Positions 1 through 7,381 of a stretch of DNA of 17,747 nucleotides are shown here, piece by piece. The position numbers and the translations under genes were made by a program. The DNA comes from Bacteroidota bacterium (GTDB lineage: Bacteria; Bacteroidota; Ignavibacteria; SZUA-365; JAADGX01): the NCBI GenBank assembly GCA_024276335.1, contig JAJRXL010000119.1, positions 1 to 17,747 on the forward strand, in the 5' to 3' direction. The notes under the pieces were generated by a model. That model was not told the origin of the DNA. It did not search any database and saw only the letters and a list, made by a program, of their open reading frames with translations. Each line of letters begins with the position of its first letter. Position 1 is the stretch's first letter.

Positions 1-174
1 AAATTCTTTTACGACCTTGCGTACCACGGCATATTCCGCACCGGCCTTGCGCGCTGCCTCGAGCAACCGTTCTTCGCGAAACCTCGATGGCTGATTTGGA
101 AACACCCTTCCGGGGAGGAGGCTTCCTGTCGAGATCCCCGCACAAATACTTGATATGAATTCTCTACGCTTCAT
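1..174 (-). CDS. Partial exported protein with twin-arginine-type leader (possibly TldD/PmbA-like)
   Basis: Fifty-eight codons are visible, reading leftward from an ATG at 174 and open to the window edge; the 3' part is missing. The N-terminus begins MKRREFISS followed by a weakly hydrophobic stretch (residues 7-24), which resembles a Tat signal peptide with an RR-x-F core. After it comes a helix-like segment reading LLEAARKAGAEYAVVRKV (about residues 37-54). That segment resembles the start of TldD/PmbA-family proteins (LxAARxAGAxYADVR), but it is too short to prove the family, and an ATP-cone-like helix is an alternative reading. A short AGGG lies just upstream of the ATG. The gene is divergent from the acylphosphatase operon, with 112 bp between the two start codons and no convincing promoter seen in that gap. 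Confidence 0.55.
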   Translation of the reverse strand, partial: MKRREFISSICAGISTGSLLPGRVFPNQPSRFREERLLEAARKAGAEYAVVRKVVKEF

Positions 175-286
175 AGTCCCTTGTTTAAAATCTACGATCC
201 AATAAAGGTACGTGAAAAATCGGAGGCAAATCAATCCGTGGTTACGCCTCTTTTGTTTGATAATTCCTTCCCGTTATCTTGGCATC

Positions 287-562
287 ATGACATCGGCGGC
301 AAAGCTCATCATATCAGGTCTGGTGCAGGGAGTCGGCTTCCGGTACTTTGCGTATCGTCATGCGACTGCCCTGGGACTGACGGGTTATGTAAAGAATCTC
401 TATAGCGGTGAAGTCGAAGTATTAGTCCAGGGGGAAGAAGCGGCGGTGCAGGCATTTATTTCTGAAATGCGAATCGGACCGCGTTCCGCGTATGTCAAAA
501 GTGTAAACATCACGCCTGTGAAGTATGATCCATCCATCACAACGTTCGAGGTGCGCTATTGA
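287..562 (+). CDS. acyP: Acylphosphatase
   Basis: This 91-residue protein matches the compact acylphosphatase family, which hydrolyses carboxyl-phosphate bonds such as those of acetyl-phosphate or 1,3-bisphosphoglycerate in the cytoplasm. The diagnostic loop SGLVQGVGFRYFAY at residues 10-23 carries the phosphate-binding Arg19, and GYVKNLYSGEVEV carries catalytic Asn37. The length is normal for the family. The open frame extends upstream to a GTG at 212, but the extra 25 residues do not look like acylphosphatase, so the ATG at 287 is chosen; no strong ribosome-binding site precedes it. Its TGA overlaps the TTG start of ispF by 4 bp, making it the first gene of the plus-strand operon. Confidence 0.9.
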   Translation: MTSAAKLIISGLVQGVGFRYFAYRHATALGLTGYVKNLYSGEVEVLVQGEEAAVQAFISEMRIGPRSAYVKSVNITPVKYDPSITTFEVRY

Positions 563-1053
563 TACCGGTTCGTATTGGCTATGGTTATGATGTTCATCGC
601 TTGCGGAGCGGCGGGGTTCTTAAGCTCGGAGGAATCGTGGTTAGCCGGGACATGAGCACCGTCGCACATTCAGACGGAGACGTTCTCCTGCACGCCATTG
701 CCGACGCGTTGCTCGGGGCCGCGGCCCTTGGCGACATCGGCTTGCACTTTCCGGATGACGACAACCGCTACCGGGGCATCGACAGCGGGGAGTTGCTCGG
801 GAATGTTGCCGCGATACTCAAGGACAGAGGCTACCGACCGGGAAATATCGATGCAACCGTGGTTCTCGAAAAGCCGAAACTCCGCCCTTTCATCGATGCC
901 ATTCAGGAAAAAATTGCCGGTATCCTTTGCATGGAACCGTCCTTCGTTTCAGTCAAAGCCACAACAAGCGAGAGAATGGGATTTATCGGAAATGGGGAAG
1001 GGATTGCCGCCCATGCCGTGGCGCTAATTACGATTGACCATGCCGGGACTTGA
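559..1053 (+). CDS. ispF: 2-C-methyl-D-erythritol 2,4-cyclodiphosphate synthase
   Basis: IspF converts CDP-methylerythritol 2-phosphate to the cyclodiphosphate, releasing CMP, in the non-mevalonate isoprenoid pathway; the family forms trimers in the cytosol. The 164-residue product has the expected signatures: RIGYGYDVHRL with metal ligands Asp11 and His13, AHSDGDVLLHAIADALLGA with a third metal-ligand histidine (His45), GDIGLHFPD, and the C-terminal TTSERMGFIGNGEGI stretch. The length is normal. The start is a TTG inside the acylphosphatase stop (TTGA, 4-bp overlap); no ATG fits, and the protein begins MIPVRIGYGYDVH exactly where the family begins. The 3' end overlaps the DedA gene. Isoprenoid synthesis beside a PAP2 phosphatase and a DedA protein suggests a link to polyprenyl lipid carriers, but that is inference. 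Confidence 0.95.
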   Translation: MIPVRIGYGYDVHRLRSGGVLKLGGIVVSRDMSTVAHSDGDVLLHAIADALLGAAALGDIGLHFPDDDNRYRGIDSGELLGNVAAILKDRGYRPGNIDATVVLEKPKLRPFIDAIQEKIAGILCMEPSFVSVKATTSERMGFIGNGEGIAAHAVALITIDHAGT

Positions 1054-1654
1054 AGAGATTATTCAATACCTGACACATGTCGATCCCGCTATTGTGTACC
1101 TGGCGATTTTCGCGGTCGCTTTTATCGAGAATATTTTTCCGCCATTCCCCAGCGACGTGTTGGCTGTCTTCGCCGGATCCCTTGTAGCGCTAGGCAAGGG
1201 AAACGCGGTACTTGCCTGCGTGCTGGGCACTGCCGGCAGTACATTGGGCTTTCTTGCCATGTATTACATTGGCTGGCAATTTGGGGACAAGATTCTTGAG
1301 AAAGGCAAGGTTCCGTTCATCCCGGTTGAGTTGGTCGAGAAAGTGGAGCGTTGGTTCCGGAAGTACGGCTACTGGGTTATTGCCGCCAACCGGTTCATGG
1401 CCGGCACAAGGGCCGTCGTGTCGTTTTTTGCCGGTTTATCCGAAATGAACGTCTTAAAGACGGCGATCCTTTCGGCCGTAAGCTCGGCTCTTTGGTACTC
1501 CATCCTTATTTATGCGGGTTTCATGCTTGGAGATAACTGGCGGGAGATTGGCGGCTATTTACAGACGTACAGCTTGGTTATAACCATCATCATTACCGTC
1601 GTGATCTTGTTGTTTCTCGTACGGCAGATTGTCAAGAAGAGAAAAGCAGGGTAG
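1040..1654 (+). CDS. DedA-family (SNARE-associated/VTT) integral membrane protein
   Basis: This protein of about 204 residues has several hydrophobic segments and the DedA hallmarks: an N-terminal helix, then FIENIFPPFPSDVLAVFAGSL, a glycine-rich re-entrant region (GTAGSTLGFLAMYYIGWQFGD), and the RFMAGTRAVVSFFAGLSEM motif with its conserved arginines. It ends in a hydrophobic helix and a basic tail (RQIVKKRKAG). DedA proteins sit in the cytoplasmic membrane; some members translocate undecaprenyl phosphate or phospholipids and support membrane potential. The substrate of this one cannot be read from sequence. The ATG at 1040 is chosen; an in-frame TTG at 1034 would add two residues. Either start overlaps the end of ispF. 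A 59-bp gap separates it from the PAP2 gene. Confidence 0.9.
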   Translation: MPGLEEIIQYLTHVDPAIVYLAIFAVAFIENIFPPFPSDVLAVFAGSLVALGKGNAVLACVLGTAGSTLGFLAMYYIGWQFGDKILEKGKVPFIPVELVEKVERWFRKYGYWVIAANRFMAGTRAVVSFFAGLSEMNVLKTAILSAVSSALWYSILIYAGFMLGDNWREIGGYLQTYSLVITIIITVVILLFLVRQIVKKRKAG

Positions 1655-1713
1655 GCGCGGGCGATGTATAGAAGCAGTATATGTAACTCTCCTACTAGTC
1701 GACGTAACTACCT

Positions 1714-2277
1714 GTGATTGAATGGCTCCATAACCTGGATATAAACTTGTTTCGCCTGGGAAATGAAGCATTTGCCAATCCTGTCTTCGATGTGGTAATG
1801 CCGTTTATAACCAATGTCCGACACTGGTACGTGGTCTATATCATAAGCATCGCCTTGCTGTTGATATATGGAGGTCGACGTGGCCGGTGGGCGGTGTTGT
1901 TTGCAATCCTCACGATTGTTATATCCGACCAGTTGAGCAGTTTCGTCCTCAAGCCCTTGGTAGGTCGCCTGCGTCCGTGCCATGTGCTTGACCAAGTCCG
2001 CCTCCTGGTAGGGTGTGGCGGGGGTTATTCCTTTCCATCATCGCACGCAGTGAATAACTTTGCTGTCGCGCTGTTTTTTGGGAGTCTTTACCGAAAAGCC
2101 ATGCCGTACTTGCTGTTCGTAGCCTCTGTCATAGCCTATTCCCGGGTGTATGTCGGTGTGCACTATTTTTCCGATGTTATTGCAGGAGCGTTTATCGGAG
2201 CGGGAATCGGCTACATCGTTGCGTTGCTTTATCAGCGGATAATCCTTTCACAAACCACGGACATGACTTTCCCATGA
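1714..2277 (+). CDS. PAP2-superfamily membrane phosphatase
   Basis: This 187-residue multi-pass protein has all three parts of the lipid phosphate phosphatase signature: K80-x6-R87-P88 (KPLVGRLRP), P108-S-S-H111, and S143-R-x5-H150-x3-D154 (SRVYVGVHYFSD). The two histidines and the aspartate form the catalytic phosphohistidine apparatus, so the enzyme should be active. Family members dephosphorylate undecaprenyl pyrophosphate, phosphatidylglycerol phosphate or lipid A at the outer face of the inner membrane; which substrate applies here is not visible. It starts with GTG at 1714, and no better start gives the usual short N-terminus. Its stop overlaps the lnt ATG by 4 bp (ATGA). Its neighbours (DedA, lnt) support an envelope-lipid role such as carrier-lipid recycling. 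Confidence 0.9.
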   Translation: MIEWLHNLDINLFRLGNEAFANPVFDVVMPFITNVRHWYVVYIISIALLLIYGGRRGRWAVLFAILTIVISDQLSSFVLKPLVGRLRPCHVLDQVRLLVGCGGGYSFPSSHAVNNFAVALFFGSLYRKAMPYLLFVASVIAYSRVYVGVHYFSDVIAGAFIGAGIGYIVALLYQRIILSQTTDMTFP

Positions 2278-3905
2278 ATCAACTCTCAAGAAAATATATG
2301 GTCGGTTTGGCGGTGATGTCCGGCTTACTGCTGGCCGCATCCTTTCCACCTGTCCCGACCGGCATCACCGCGTTTCTCGGGTTGGTTCCATTTTTGTTCC
2401 TGATGGAAAGCATGCGTTCGACGTGGCAGGCGTTTCGGTACTCGTACATGACATTTCTCATCTTCAACATTTTCACGATATACTGGGTTACGGGATATGA
2501 TATGGGCAAAGACCCGTGGCTGTTCGCCGCCGGCGTAGCCGTCATACTCGTTCATCCCCTGCTTTTTACCATTCCCGGGGTGCTTTTTTACAAGGTTACC
2601 AGGCACCTGGGGCAGGTCGTTGCCCTGGCTACTTTTCCGTTTATCTGGACAGCTTATGAATGGCTGGCCCAGTTGCCATCGTTATCCTTTCCCTGGTTGG
2701 TGTTGGCGAATTCCCAGACCTATGACATCGATCGCATCCAATTCATCCAGTACACCGGCGCGCTCGGGGCTTCTTTCTGGATCGTCGGTATCAACGTCCT
2801 GGTTTATGTTTTAATCGTGAAGATGGGACTCAAACACTGGGACTTCAGAACTCCGAAGTTTTACCTGGTTGCCGTTGCCCTCCTTTTATCGGTATTACTT
2901 CCCGCATCGCATGGCCGGTATGTGCTCAACCAGAAGTCGTACCATAAAACCGTCAACGTCGGAATCATACAACCCAACATAGACCCGTACGAAAAGTGGT
3001 CCAGCGAACCGGGAGCTCGCATGAAGCTGTTACGGACGCTGCTAACCGCTTATGAAGCACTTGGTAAGCGAAAGGAATTGGATCTCATTCTCCTTCCTGA
3101 AACGGCTATTCCTTTTTACATCCTGGAGCAAACCTATCTACCTCAAAAACAGCTTTTACAGGAAACCGTAAATCGTGTCGGTGTGCCGCTTTTAACGGGG
3201 TTTCCTGACATCCAGTATTTCACGGAAGACGAAGCACCGGCAGGAGCACGAAAGTTGCCGGGCGATAGCGGCTTGCGATATGAATCGTACAATTCTTCAA
3301 TGCTGGTTCTGCCCTTTTCACCCCAGGTGCAGGTGTACCATAAAATGAAACTGACACCGATGAGCGAGCGAGTCCCATTCATCGAGATTTTTCCGTTCCT
3401 GGCAGATGCCTTATCGTGGGGTGTCGGTATCAGCAACTGGGGAGTGGGGCAGGACACGACCGTGTTCACGTTGCCGGGAAAAGATTACGGGCGACCGATT
3501 CGTACCTGGGCGATGATCTGCTACGAAACGCTATACCCGGAATTCGTCGCGCAGTTCGTGAAAAGAGGCTCCCACTTTCTTGCCGTCATCACAAACGATG
3601 GGTGGTTCGGAAAAACGTCGGGACCGTACCAGTTGCAGAGATATACCGTGCTGCGCGCGATCGAAAACCGGCGGGCGATAGCGCGGTGCGCTAACAATGG
3701 CGTGTCTTGCTTCATCGATCCTTTCGGTCGCGTCAGCCAGGCCACGGAATTGTACACGAAAACGACGCTCGTGGGAAAGGTGCCCCTTATGCAGGAAACC
3801 ACGCTTTACACGCGATGGGGAGACTGGTTTGCCCGCTTGTGCGCCTTTGGCACGGCGCTCCTGATTATTACCATGTTCATTTACAGGAAGCAAAAAAGGC
3901 TTTGA
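2274..3905 (+). CDS. lnt: Apolipoprotein N-acyltransferase
   Basis: Lnt transfers an acyl chain from phospholipid to the N-terminal diacylglyceryl-cysteine of apolipoproteins, the last step of lipoprotein maturation in the inner membrane. The 543 residues show an N-terminal membrane domain (several helices across residues 8-212) followed by a nitrilase-like catalytic domain (about 225-505) and a final membrane anchor near 515-537. The Glu-Lys-Cys triad is present: Glu276 in LILLPETAIPF, Lys357 in VYHKMKLTPMSERVPF, and Cys416 in AMICYETLYPEF. Glu365 corresponds to the second conserved glutamate. The family is usually about 500-540 residues. It overlaps the PAP2 gene by ATGA and the aldolase start by TTGA, so it sits inside a coupled operon. 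Confidence 0.95.
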   Translation: MNQLSRKYMVGLAVMSGLLLAASFPPVPTGITAFLGLVPFLFLMESMRSTWQAFRYSYMTFLIFNIFTIYWVTGYDMGKDPWLFAAGVAVILVHPLLFTIPGVLFYKVTRHLGQVVALATFPFIWTAYEWLAQLPSLSFPWLVLANSQTYDIDRIQFIQYTGALGASFWIVGINVLVYVLIVKMGLKHWDFRTPKFYLVAVALLLSVLLPASHGRYVLNQKSYHKTVNVGIIQPNIDPYEKWSSEPGARMKLLRTLLTAYEALGKRKELDLILLPETAIPFYILEQTYLPQKQLLQETVNRVGVPLLTGFPDIQYFTEDEAPAGARKLPGDSGLRYESYNSSMLVLPFSPQVQVYHKMKLTPMSERVPFIEIFPFLADALSWGVGISNWGVGQDTTVFTLPGKDYGRPIRTWAMICYETLYPEFVAQFVKRGSHFLAVITNDGWFGKTSGPYQLQRYTVLRAIENRRAIARCANNGVSCFIDPFGRVSQATELYTKTTLVGKVPLMQETTLYTRWGDWFARLCAFGTALLIITMFIYRKQKRL

Positions 3906-4936
3906 AAACAATCGACTTACGCAGCGATACCGTAACCAGGCCCTCCCCGGAAATGCGGGAGGCGATGTTCATTGCCCGGGTCGGAGACGACGTGTACGGC
4001 GAGGACCCGACCGTTAATCTTCTTCAGCAGCGCGTGGCGGAATTGACGGGCAAACAGGACTCCCTCTTTGTCCCGTCCGGGGTGATGGCCAATCAACTTG
4101 CCATCAAGGCTCATACGAATCCCGGCGACGAAATCGTGGTGGAAAGCGAATGCCACGTTTTTCAGTACGAGACGGCCGCGCCTTCCATTATGTCTTCCGT
4201 ACAGGTTTACCCTGTGCCGGGCTCAAGAGGAGTCATTGCAACGGATGTCTTTCTGGACACGATCAGGCCACCGGAGTACTATTATCCTCCCACGAGGCTT
4301 CTATGCCTCGAGAACACGCACAACCGTGCCGGAGGCGCCATATACCCTCTGGCATCGATGAAAGAAATATCGCGTGTTGCCCGTGAAAAAGGGATCGCGG
4401 TTCACCTCGATGGCGCACGGCTGTGGAATGCCAGTGTCGCAACCGGGATATCGATCCGCGAGTACGGCTCGGTGGTGGATTCCGTGTCGCTGTGTTTTTC
4501 CAAGGGGCTCGGCGCACCGGTCGGATCGATATTGTGCGGGAGCAGGGAATTGATCGAGAAGGCGCACCGGTTTCGCAAAATTTTCGGGGGAGGAATGCGT
4601 CAGGCCGGCTTGCTGGCGGCTGCATGCCTTTACGCCCTCGACCACAACATCGAGCGTCTCCAGATCGATCACGCAAACGCAAGGAAACTTGCCGAAGCGC
4701 TCAGTACAATTCCGCAGTTGTCCGTGAATCCGGATGCAGTCGAAACGAATATCGTAGTCATTTCCATTTCTTCTCCGGATATCGCTCCCGGGGATCTCAT
4801 GTGGAAGTTGCGGGAGAGAGGGGTTCTCGTCGGCATGGGCGCAGCGAAGGCATTGCGCGCGGTGACGCATCTGGATGTCAGCGCAGAGGACGTGGAACGG
4901 GCCGGAGAGATTTTTCGGGAGGTTTGCAATGGCTGA
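3902..4936 (+). CDS. ltaE: Low-specificity L-threonine aldolase (PLP-dependent beta-eliminating lyase family)
   Basis: The enzyme cleaves L-threonine or L-allo-threonine to glycine and acetaldehyde using pyridoxal phosphate. The 344 residues begin MKTIDLRSDTVTRPSPEMREAM, exactly the family N-terminus, followed by GDDVYGEDPTVNLLQ. Other motifs are PSGVMANQLAI, His85 (cofactor stacking), LENTHN, the PLP-binding HLDGAR (168-173) and the Schiff-base lysine Lys201 in CFSKGLGAPVGS. The start is the TTG at 3902, overlapping the lnt stop by 4 bp. The open frame runs back to 3707, but that extension lies within lnt and is not family-like, so it was not used. It is the last gene of the plus-strand operon and converges on the hgcAB operon, with 122 bp between the two stops and no clear terminator hairpin there. 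Confidence 0.93.
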   Translation: MKTIDLRSDTVTRPSPEMREAMFIARVGDDVYGEDPTVNLLQQRVAELTGKQDSLFVPSGVMANQLAIKAHTNPGDEIVVESECHVFQYETAAPSIMSSVQVYPVPGSRGVIATDVFLDTIRPPEYYYPPTRLLCLENTHNRAGGAIYPLASMKEISRVAREKGIAVHLDGARLWNASVATGISIREYGSVVDSVSLCFSKGLGAPVGSILCGSRELIEKAHRFRKIFGGGMRQAGLLAAACLYALDHNIERLQIDHANARKLAEALSTIPQLSVNPDAVETNIVVISISSPDIAPGDLMWKLRERGVLVGMGAAKALRAVTHLDVSAEDVERAGEIFREVCNG

Positions 4937-5058
4937 ACGTAATTCCTTTCGCCATGTTTGCAAGATCGGGACACGGGGTTGTTCACTTTAAATTCAAAGC
5001 GTATTCAACGCACAGTGGAAAAAAGGGAGGTAGATCGTCGATCAACTATCCTCGATAC

Positions 5059-6273
5059 TTACTGGTGTTCAATACACTCAGACTCACTACACGCGTTGTC
5101 TTCCGCGTCGCAGCAATTGTTCGCTGTGACCGACTCCCTTTCTCCTTTTCTTCTTTTAAAGACTTTTCGTTTATGCGATTTGACGCTGTTGATAACGGTA
5201 CATGTCGGGCATGAACAAACCCCGGTGCGGAAATTGTTTTCAATCGCCTCATTGGGGCAGTTTTCGATACATGCGCCGCATGCCTGACAGGCCTCAAGAT
5301 TCACGACACGAGATATTTTCGTTACTGGGTTTTGTTCAAAGACGCTTGCCGGGCAGACGGTTGTACAGAGACCACAGCCTGTGCATAGTCCGGGGATAAC
5401 TTCGACGCGCGTGCGTTTCACGCCCGTGACAAGTTCTTTGACATCCGCCCGCCACACGGGCGACCAACTCGGCATGTCGTAACCGAGATAGGTCGAGAGC
5501 ATGAGGATCCATCCCGTCCACCCCAGGGTTGCCCACGCCCCCATCGTCCAGGCGGTCTGCGAAATAACCACGAACACCGCCGATACGAGAAGGCCGAGTG
5601 AAAATCCTTTTTGCACCCCAGGATTACCGGGCAACCAGAACGTCAGCACACTGTTCAGCACGCCAAGAAGGAAAAGCAATAATATCGACTTCCACCACAG
5701 GCCGCTGACTAAGATCGACGTGACAAGAAACGGTATGATGAAAAACAGCAGTGAATTGAACGCAAGGTTCGTTCCCATTATGAAGCGTTCCTTGAAGGGA
5801 AACTCGACACAGCGGTGTTGCCGATCCGCCCGGTATTCCCCGCCATTCAGGTACGTTGCCAGGTGTTTGATATCCACGGGGCCGAAATGAGGCTTCCAAC
5901 CCGTACGGTTTTTCAACGCCCATACGTTCACACCGACCGCGGATAGTTGTGGAAGAATGACCTGGCGGTGATCGACAAGGCTTTCGATCCCGCTTGTCTT
6001 GATTATCGAAACGACCGTATCGGTAGTGAAATGCCCGCCTCCCGCCGCGCACCAGACGTTGATGCCTTTCGTGGGAGCCACCAGCAACCATGCGTCAACG
6101 TGATCATGCTCCAATGCCTGTACAACCTTGCGCACCGTCAATTCGAAATTACAGGTAACAAGAACGGGAGATGACCTGCCGGGATTCCCTGCACGGCGCA
6201 AACCCGATCTGGTGGGGAAGGGGAAGAGGCGGCCGAAAAGAAGCCACAAGTCCTTTAGAACATTCAACGTCAC
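5059..6273 (-). CDS. hgcAB: Fused HgcA-HgcB-like corrinoid/ferredoxin membrane protein
   Basis: HgcA is a membrane-anchored corrinoid methyl carrier and HgcB its 2[4Fe-4S] partner; together they methylate Hg(II). This single 404-residue protein contains both. Residues 34-140 are the corrinoid domain: SPVLVTCNFEL, the cap-helix motif N72-V-W-C-A-A-G78-G79 with Cys75 as candidate cobalt ligand, and VILPQLSAVGV...GWKPHFGPV. Residues 168-265 are hydrophobic, about four helices, with the HgcA-like LPGNPGVQKGFSLG and STYLGY segments. Residues 285-340 hold two ferredoxin motifs (C297-C300-C303-C307 and C329-C332-C335-C339). A basic tail ends with seven more cysteines, including C353/C355/C358 and the pair C387-C388, as in HgcB tails. 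The residue usually Lys after CAxG is Gly79. The start is GTG at 6273, overlapping the methyltransferase stop. Fused homologues are known but not established as methylators. Confidence 0.85.
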   Translation of the reverse strand: MTLNVLKDLWLLFGRLFPFPTRSGLRRAGNPGRSSPVLVTCNFELTVRKVVQALEHDHVDAWLLVAPTKGINVWCAAGGGHFTTDTVVSIIKTSGIESLVDHRQVILPQLSAVGVNVWALKNRTGWKPHFGPVDIKHLATYLNGGEYRADRQHRCVEFPFKERFIMGTNLAFNSLLFFIIPFLVTSILVSGLWWKSILLLFLLGVLNSVLTFWLPGNPGVQKGFSLGLLVSAVFVVISQTAWTMGAWATLGWTGWILMLSTYLGYDMPSWSPVWRADVKELVTGVKRTRVEVIPGLCTGCGLCTTVCPASVFEQNPVTKISRVVNLEACQACGACIENCPNEAIENNFRTGVCSCPTCTVINSVKSHKRKVFKRRKGERESVTANNCCDAEDNACSESECIEHQ

Positions 6274-6908
6274 GATTTCTCCGCCACGATGAGCGACAGG
6301 GTCCCGAGTAAGTAAACCTTGCGATGAACGACCCGGAAGCCAACACGTTCAACCCTTTGGTCATACATTTTCAGTGCCTGTGTCGTATTCTGTGTGAGTA
6401 TGAACGTCAGCGAAGCCAAGGGCCACCTGACGAGACGCGCTAACGTTCGTTTCCACCATCCGGTTGACGGCGTTTCGTCGGCCACCACCAACCGGCCGCT
6501 TCTCTTGAGGATGACGAACGAGGTCGAGAGCACATGGTCAAGCTCATCTTCCGAAAGTTCACTGAAGGAGAGCGTTGCCACGATACGATCGAATCGACCT
6601 TCTCCAAGCATGCCGATTTCCGTCGCCGTCATATGGATGAATTCAGCTTCCGGCGCATTCCTGCGGGCGGCAGCCAGCATGTTATCGGAGATGTCGATTC
6701 CTACAACCCGGGCGCCGCGTGCCGTCATCAGTGCAGCGAGACTTCCTGTCCCGCAGCCTATTTCCAGAACATCGTGGCCGGGATCAATCCAGGCCGTAGC
6801 TATTTCCCGCTTGATACGATCAATCCTACCTACCGTAATAATCCGCATTCCCCGGTCGTACTTGACCGGATTCTGTTCCAGCATTTTCATGTAAACTAAG
6901 GTTGACAT
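6270..6908 (-). CDS. Class I SAM-dependent methyltransferase
   Basis: The roughly 212-residue protein has the Rossmann-fold methyltransferase motifs: VLEIGCGTGSLAALM (SAM-binding motif I, near residue 50), RVVGIDISDNMLAAARRN (acidic motif II), FDRIVATLSFSEL (motif IV) and LKRSGRLVVADE (motif V/VI). It resembles ubiE/type-11-like enzymes. The substrate cannot be read. The N-terminal LEQNPVKYDRGMRIITVGRIDRIKREI forms a helical cap. It lies immediately upstream of hgcAB with a 4-bp overlap (GTGA), so the two are probably made together. Methylation of the HgcA corrinoid, or of a metal(loid) or lipid, are candidate roles. ATG at 6908 is chosen; GTG at 6917 and ATG at 6890 are alternatives, as no start has a clear ribosome-binding site. 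Its start overlaps the upstream membrane-protein gene. Confidence 0.85.
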   Translation of the reverse strand: MSTLVYMKMLEQNPVKYDRGMRIITVGRIDRIKREIATAWIDPGHDVLEIGCGTGSLAALMTARGARVVGIDISDNMLAAARRNAPEAEFIHMTATEIGMLGEGRFDRIVATLSFSELSEDELDHVLSTSFVILKRSGRLVVADETPSTGWWKRTLARLVRWPLASLTFILTQNTTQALKMYDQRVERVGFRVVHRKVYLLGTLSLIVAEKS

Positions 6909-7381
6909 TCTCTGCACTCACATTTTTCCGCCCGTTTTATCATCAACCTGTAACCGACGCCAATCGAAATGACAGTCAATGCAAAAGCCAGCGGTTTGGT
7001 AATGCCAAGAAATTTCGGACCCAGCAGCCCCAGGTAAACAGGAAGCAGGGGGGACCCGCAACATCCGACGAAGAAACAGACGCCCGCCCACACCAGCCCT
7101 CCCACGGCAAGTCCTCCGGCAGAAGCAGCCAGTGATTCCCTGCGCATCCGGATTGCTCGAACCAGTACAAATGCAGCGAAAGCCCCGGCCAGGCCATAGG
7201 AGAATCCCACCCAATACTCGCCCGGATCGATGTAGCGGACCCATCGGGATTCTTTGGGTTGATCGAATTCGAACGACGCCCACGATTCATCTCTCGTGGA
7301 TGTGGCAACGTCACGCGTTACATAGAAAAAATGTCCGGTTAAGATCATCAGGAAGGCAGCCGAAACGAGCAGCCACTTCAT
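6896..7381 (-). CDS. Small Cys-rich membrane protein, possible soft-metal transporter
   Basis: I do not recognise a named family. The 161 residues hold about four hydrophobic segments: 3-21 (possible signal anchor), 56-78, 84-121 (one long or two short helices) and 128-147. A soluble, charged loop at 22-55 probably faces outward. Within the third segment is FFVGCCGSPLLPVYLGLLG, a Cys107-Cys108 pair followed by a proline, with Cys102 nearby. The C-terminus is KCECRECQP, a C154-x-C156-x2-C159 cluster. A membrane-buried Cys pair plus a terminal Cys cluster recalls the logic of MerT/MerF mercury importers, but no homology to them is claimed. It overlaps its neighbours on both sides (ATGA with the upstream gene). 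A GAGG about 7 bp before the ATG supports the start. Confidence 0.8.
   Translation of the reverse strand: MKWLLVSAAFLMILTGHFFYVTRDVATSTRDESWASFEFDQPKESRWVRYIDPGEYWVGFSYGLAGAFAAFVLVRAIRMRRESLAASAGGLAVGGLVWAGVCFFVGCCGSPLLPVYLGLLGPKFLGITKPLAFALTVISIGVGYRLMIKRAEKCECRECQP

Noticed and set aside
3707..3901. Upstream extension of the threonine aldolase frame
   Set aside because: Lies inside lnt in another frame; the family N-terminus (IDLRSDTVTRPSPEMR) begins right after the TTG at 3902.
4301..4963. 220-codon minus-strand open frame opposite the threonine aldolase
   Set aside because: The plus strand encodes complete, motif-verified aldolase sequence; this frame has no domain.
4937..5058. Bidirectional terminator between the aldolase and hgcAB genes
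   Set aside because: Expected between convergent genes, but no stem of useful length with a T-run was found.
6394..6894. 166-codon plus-strand open frame opposite the methyltransferase
   Set aside because: Antisense to SAM-binding motifs and lacking any family signature.
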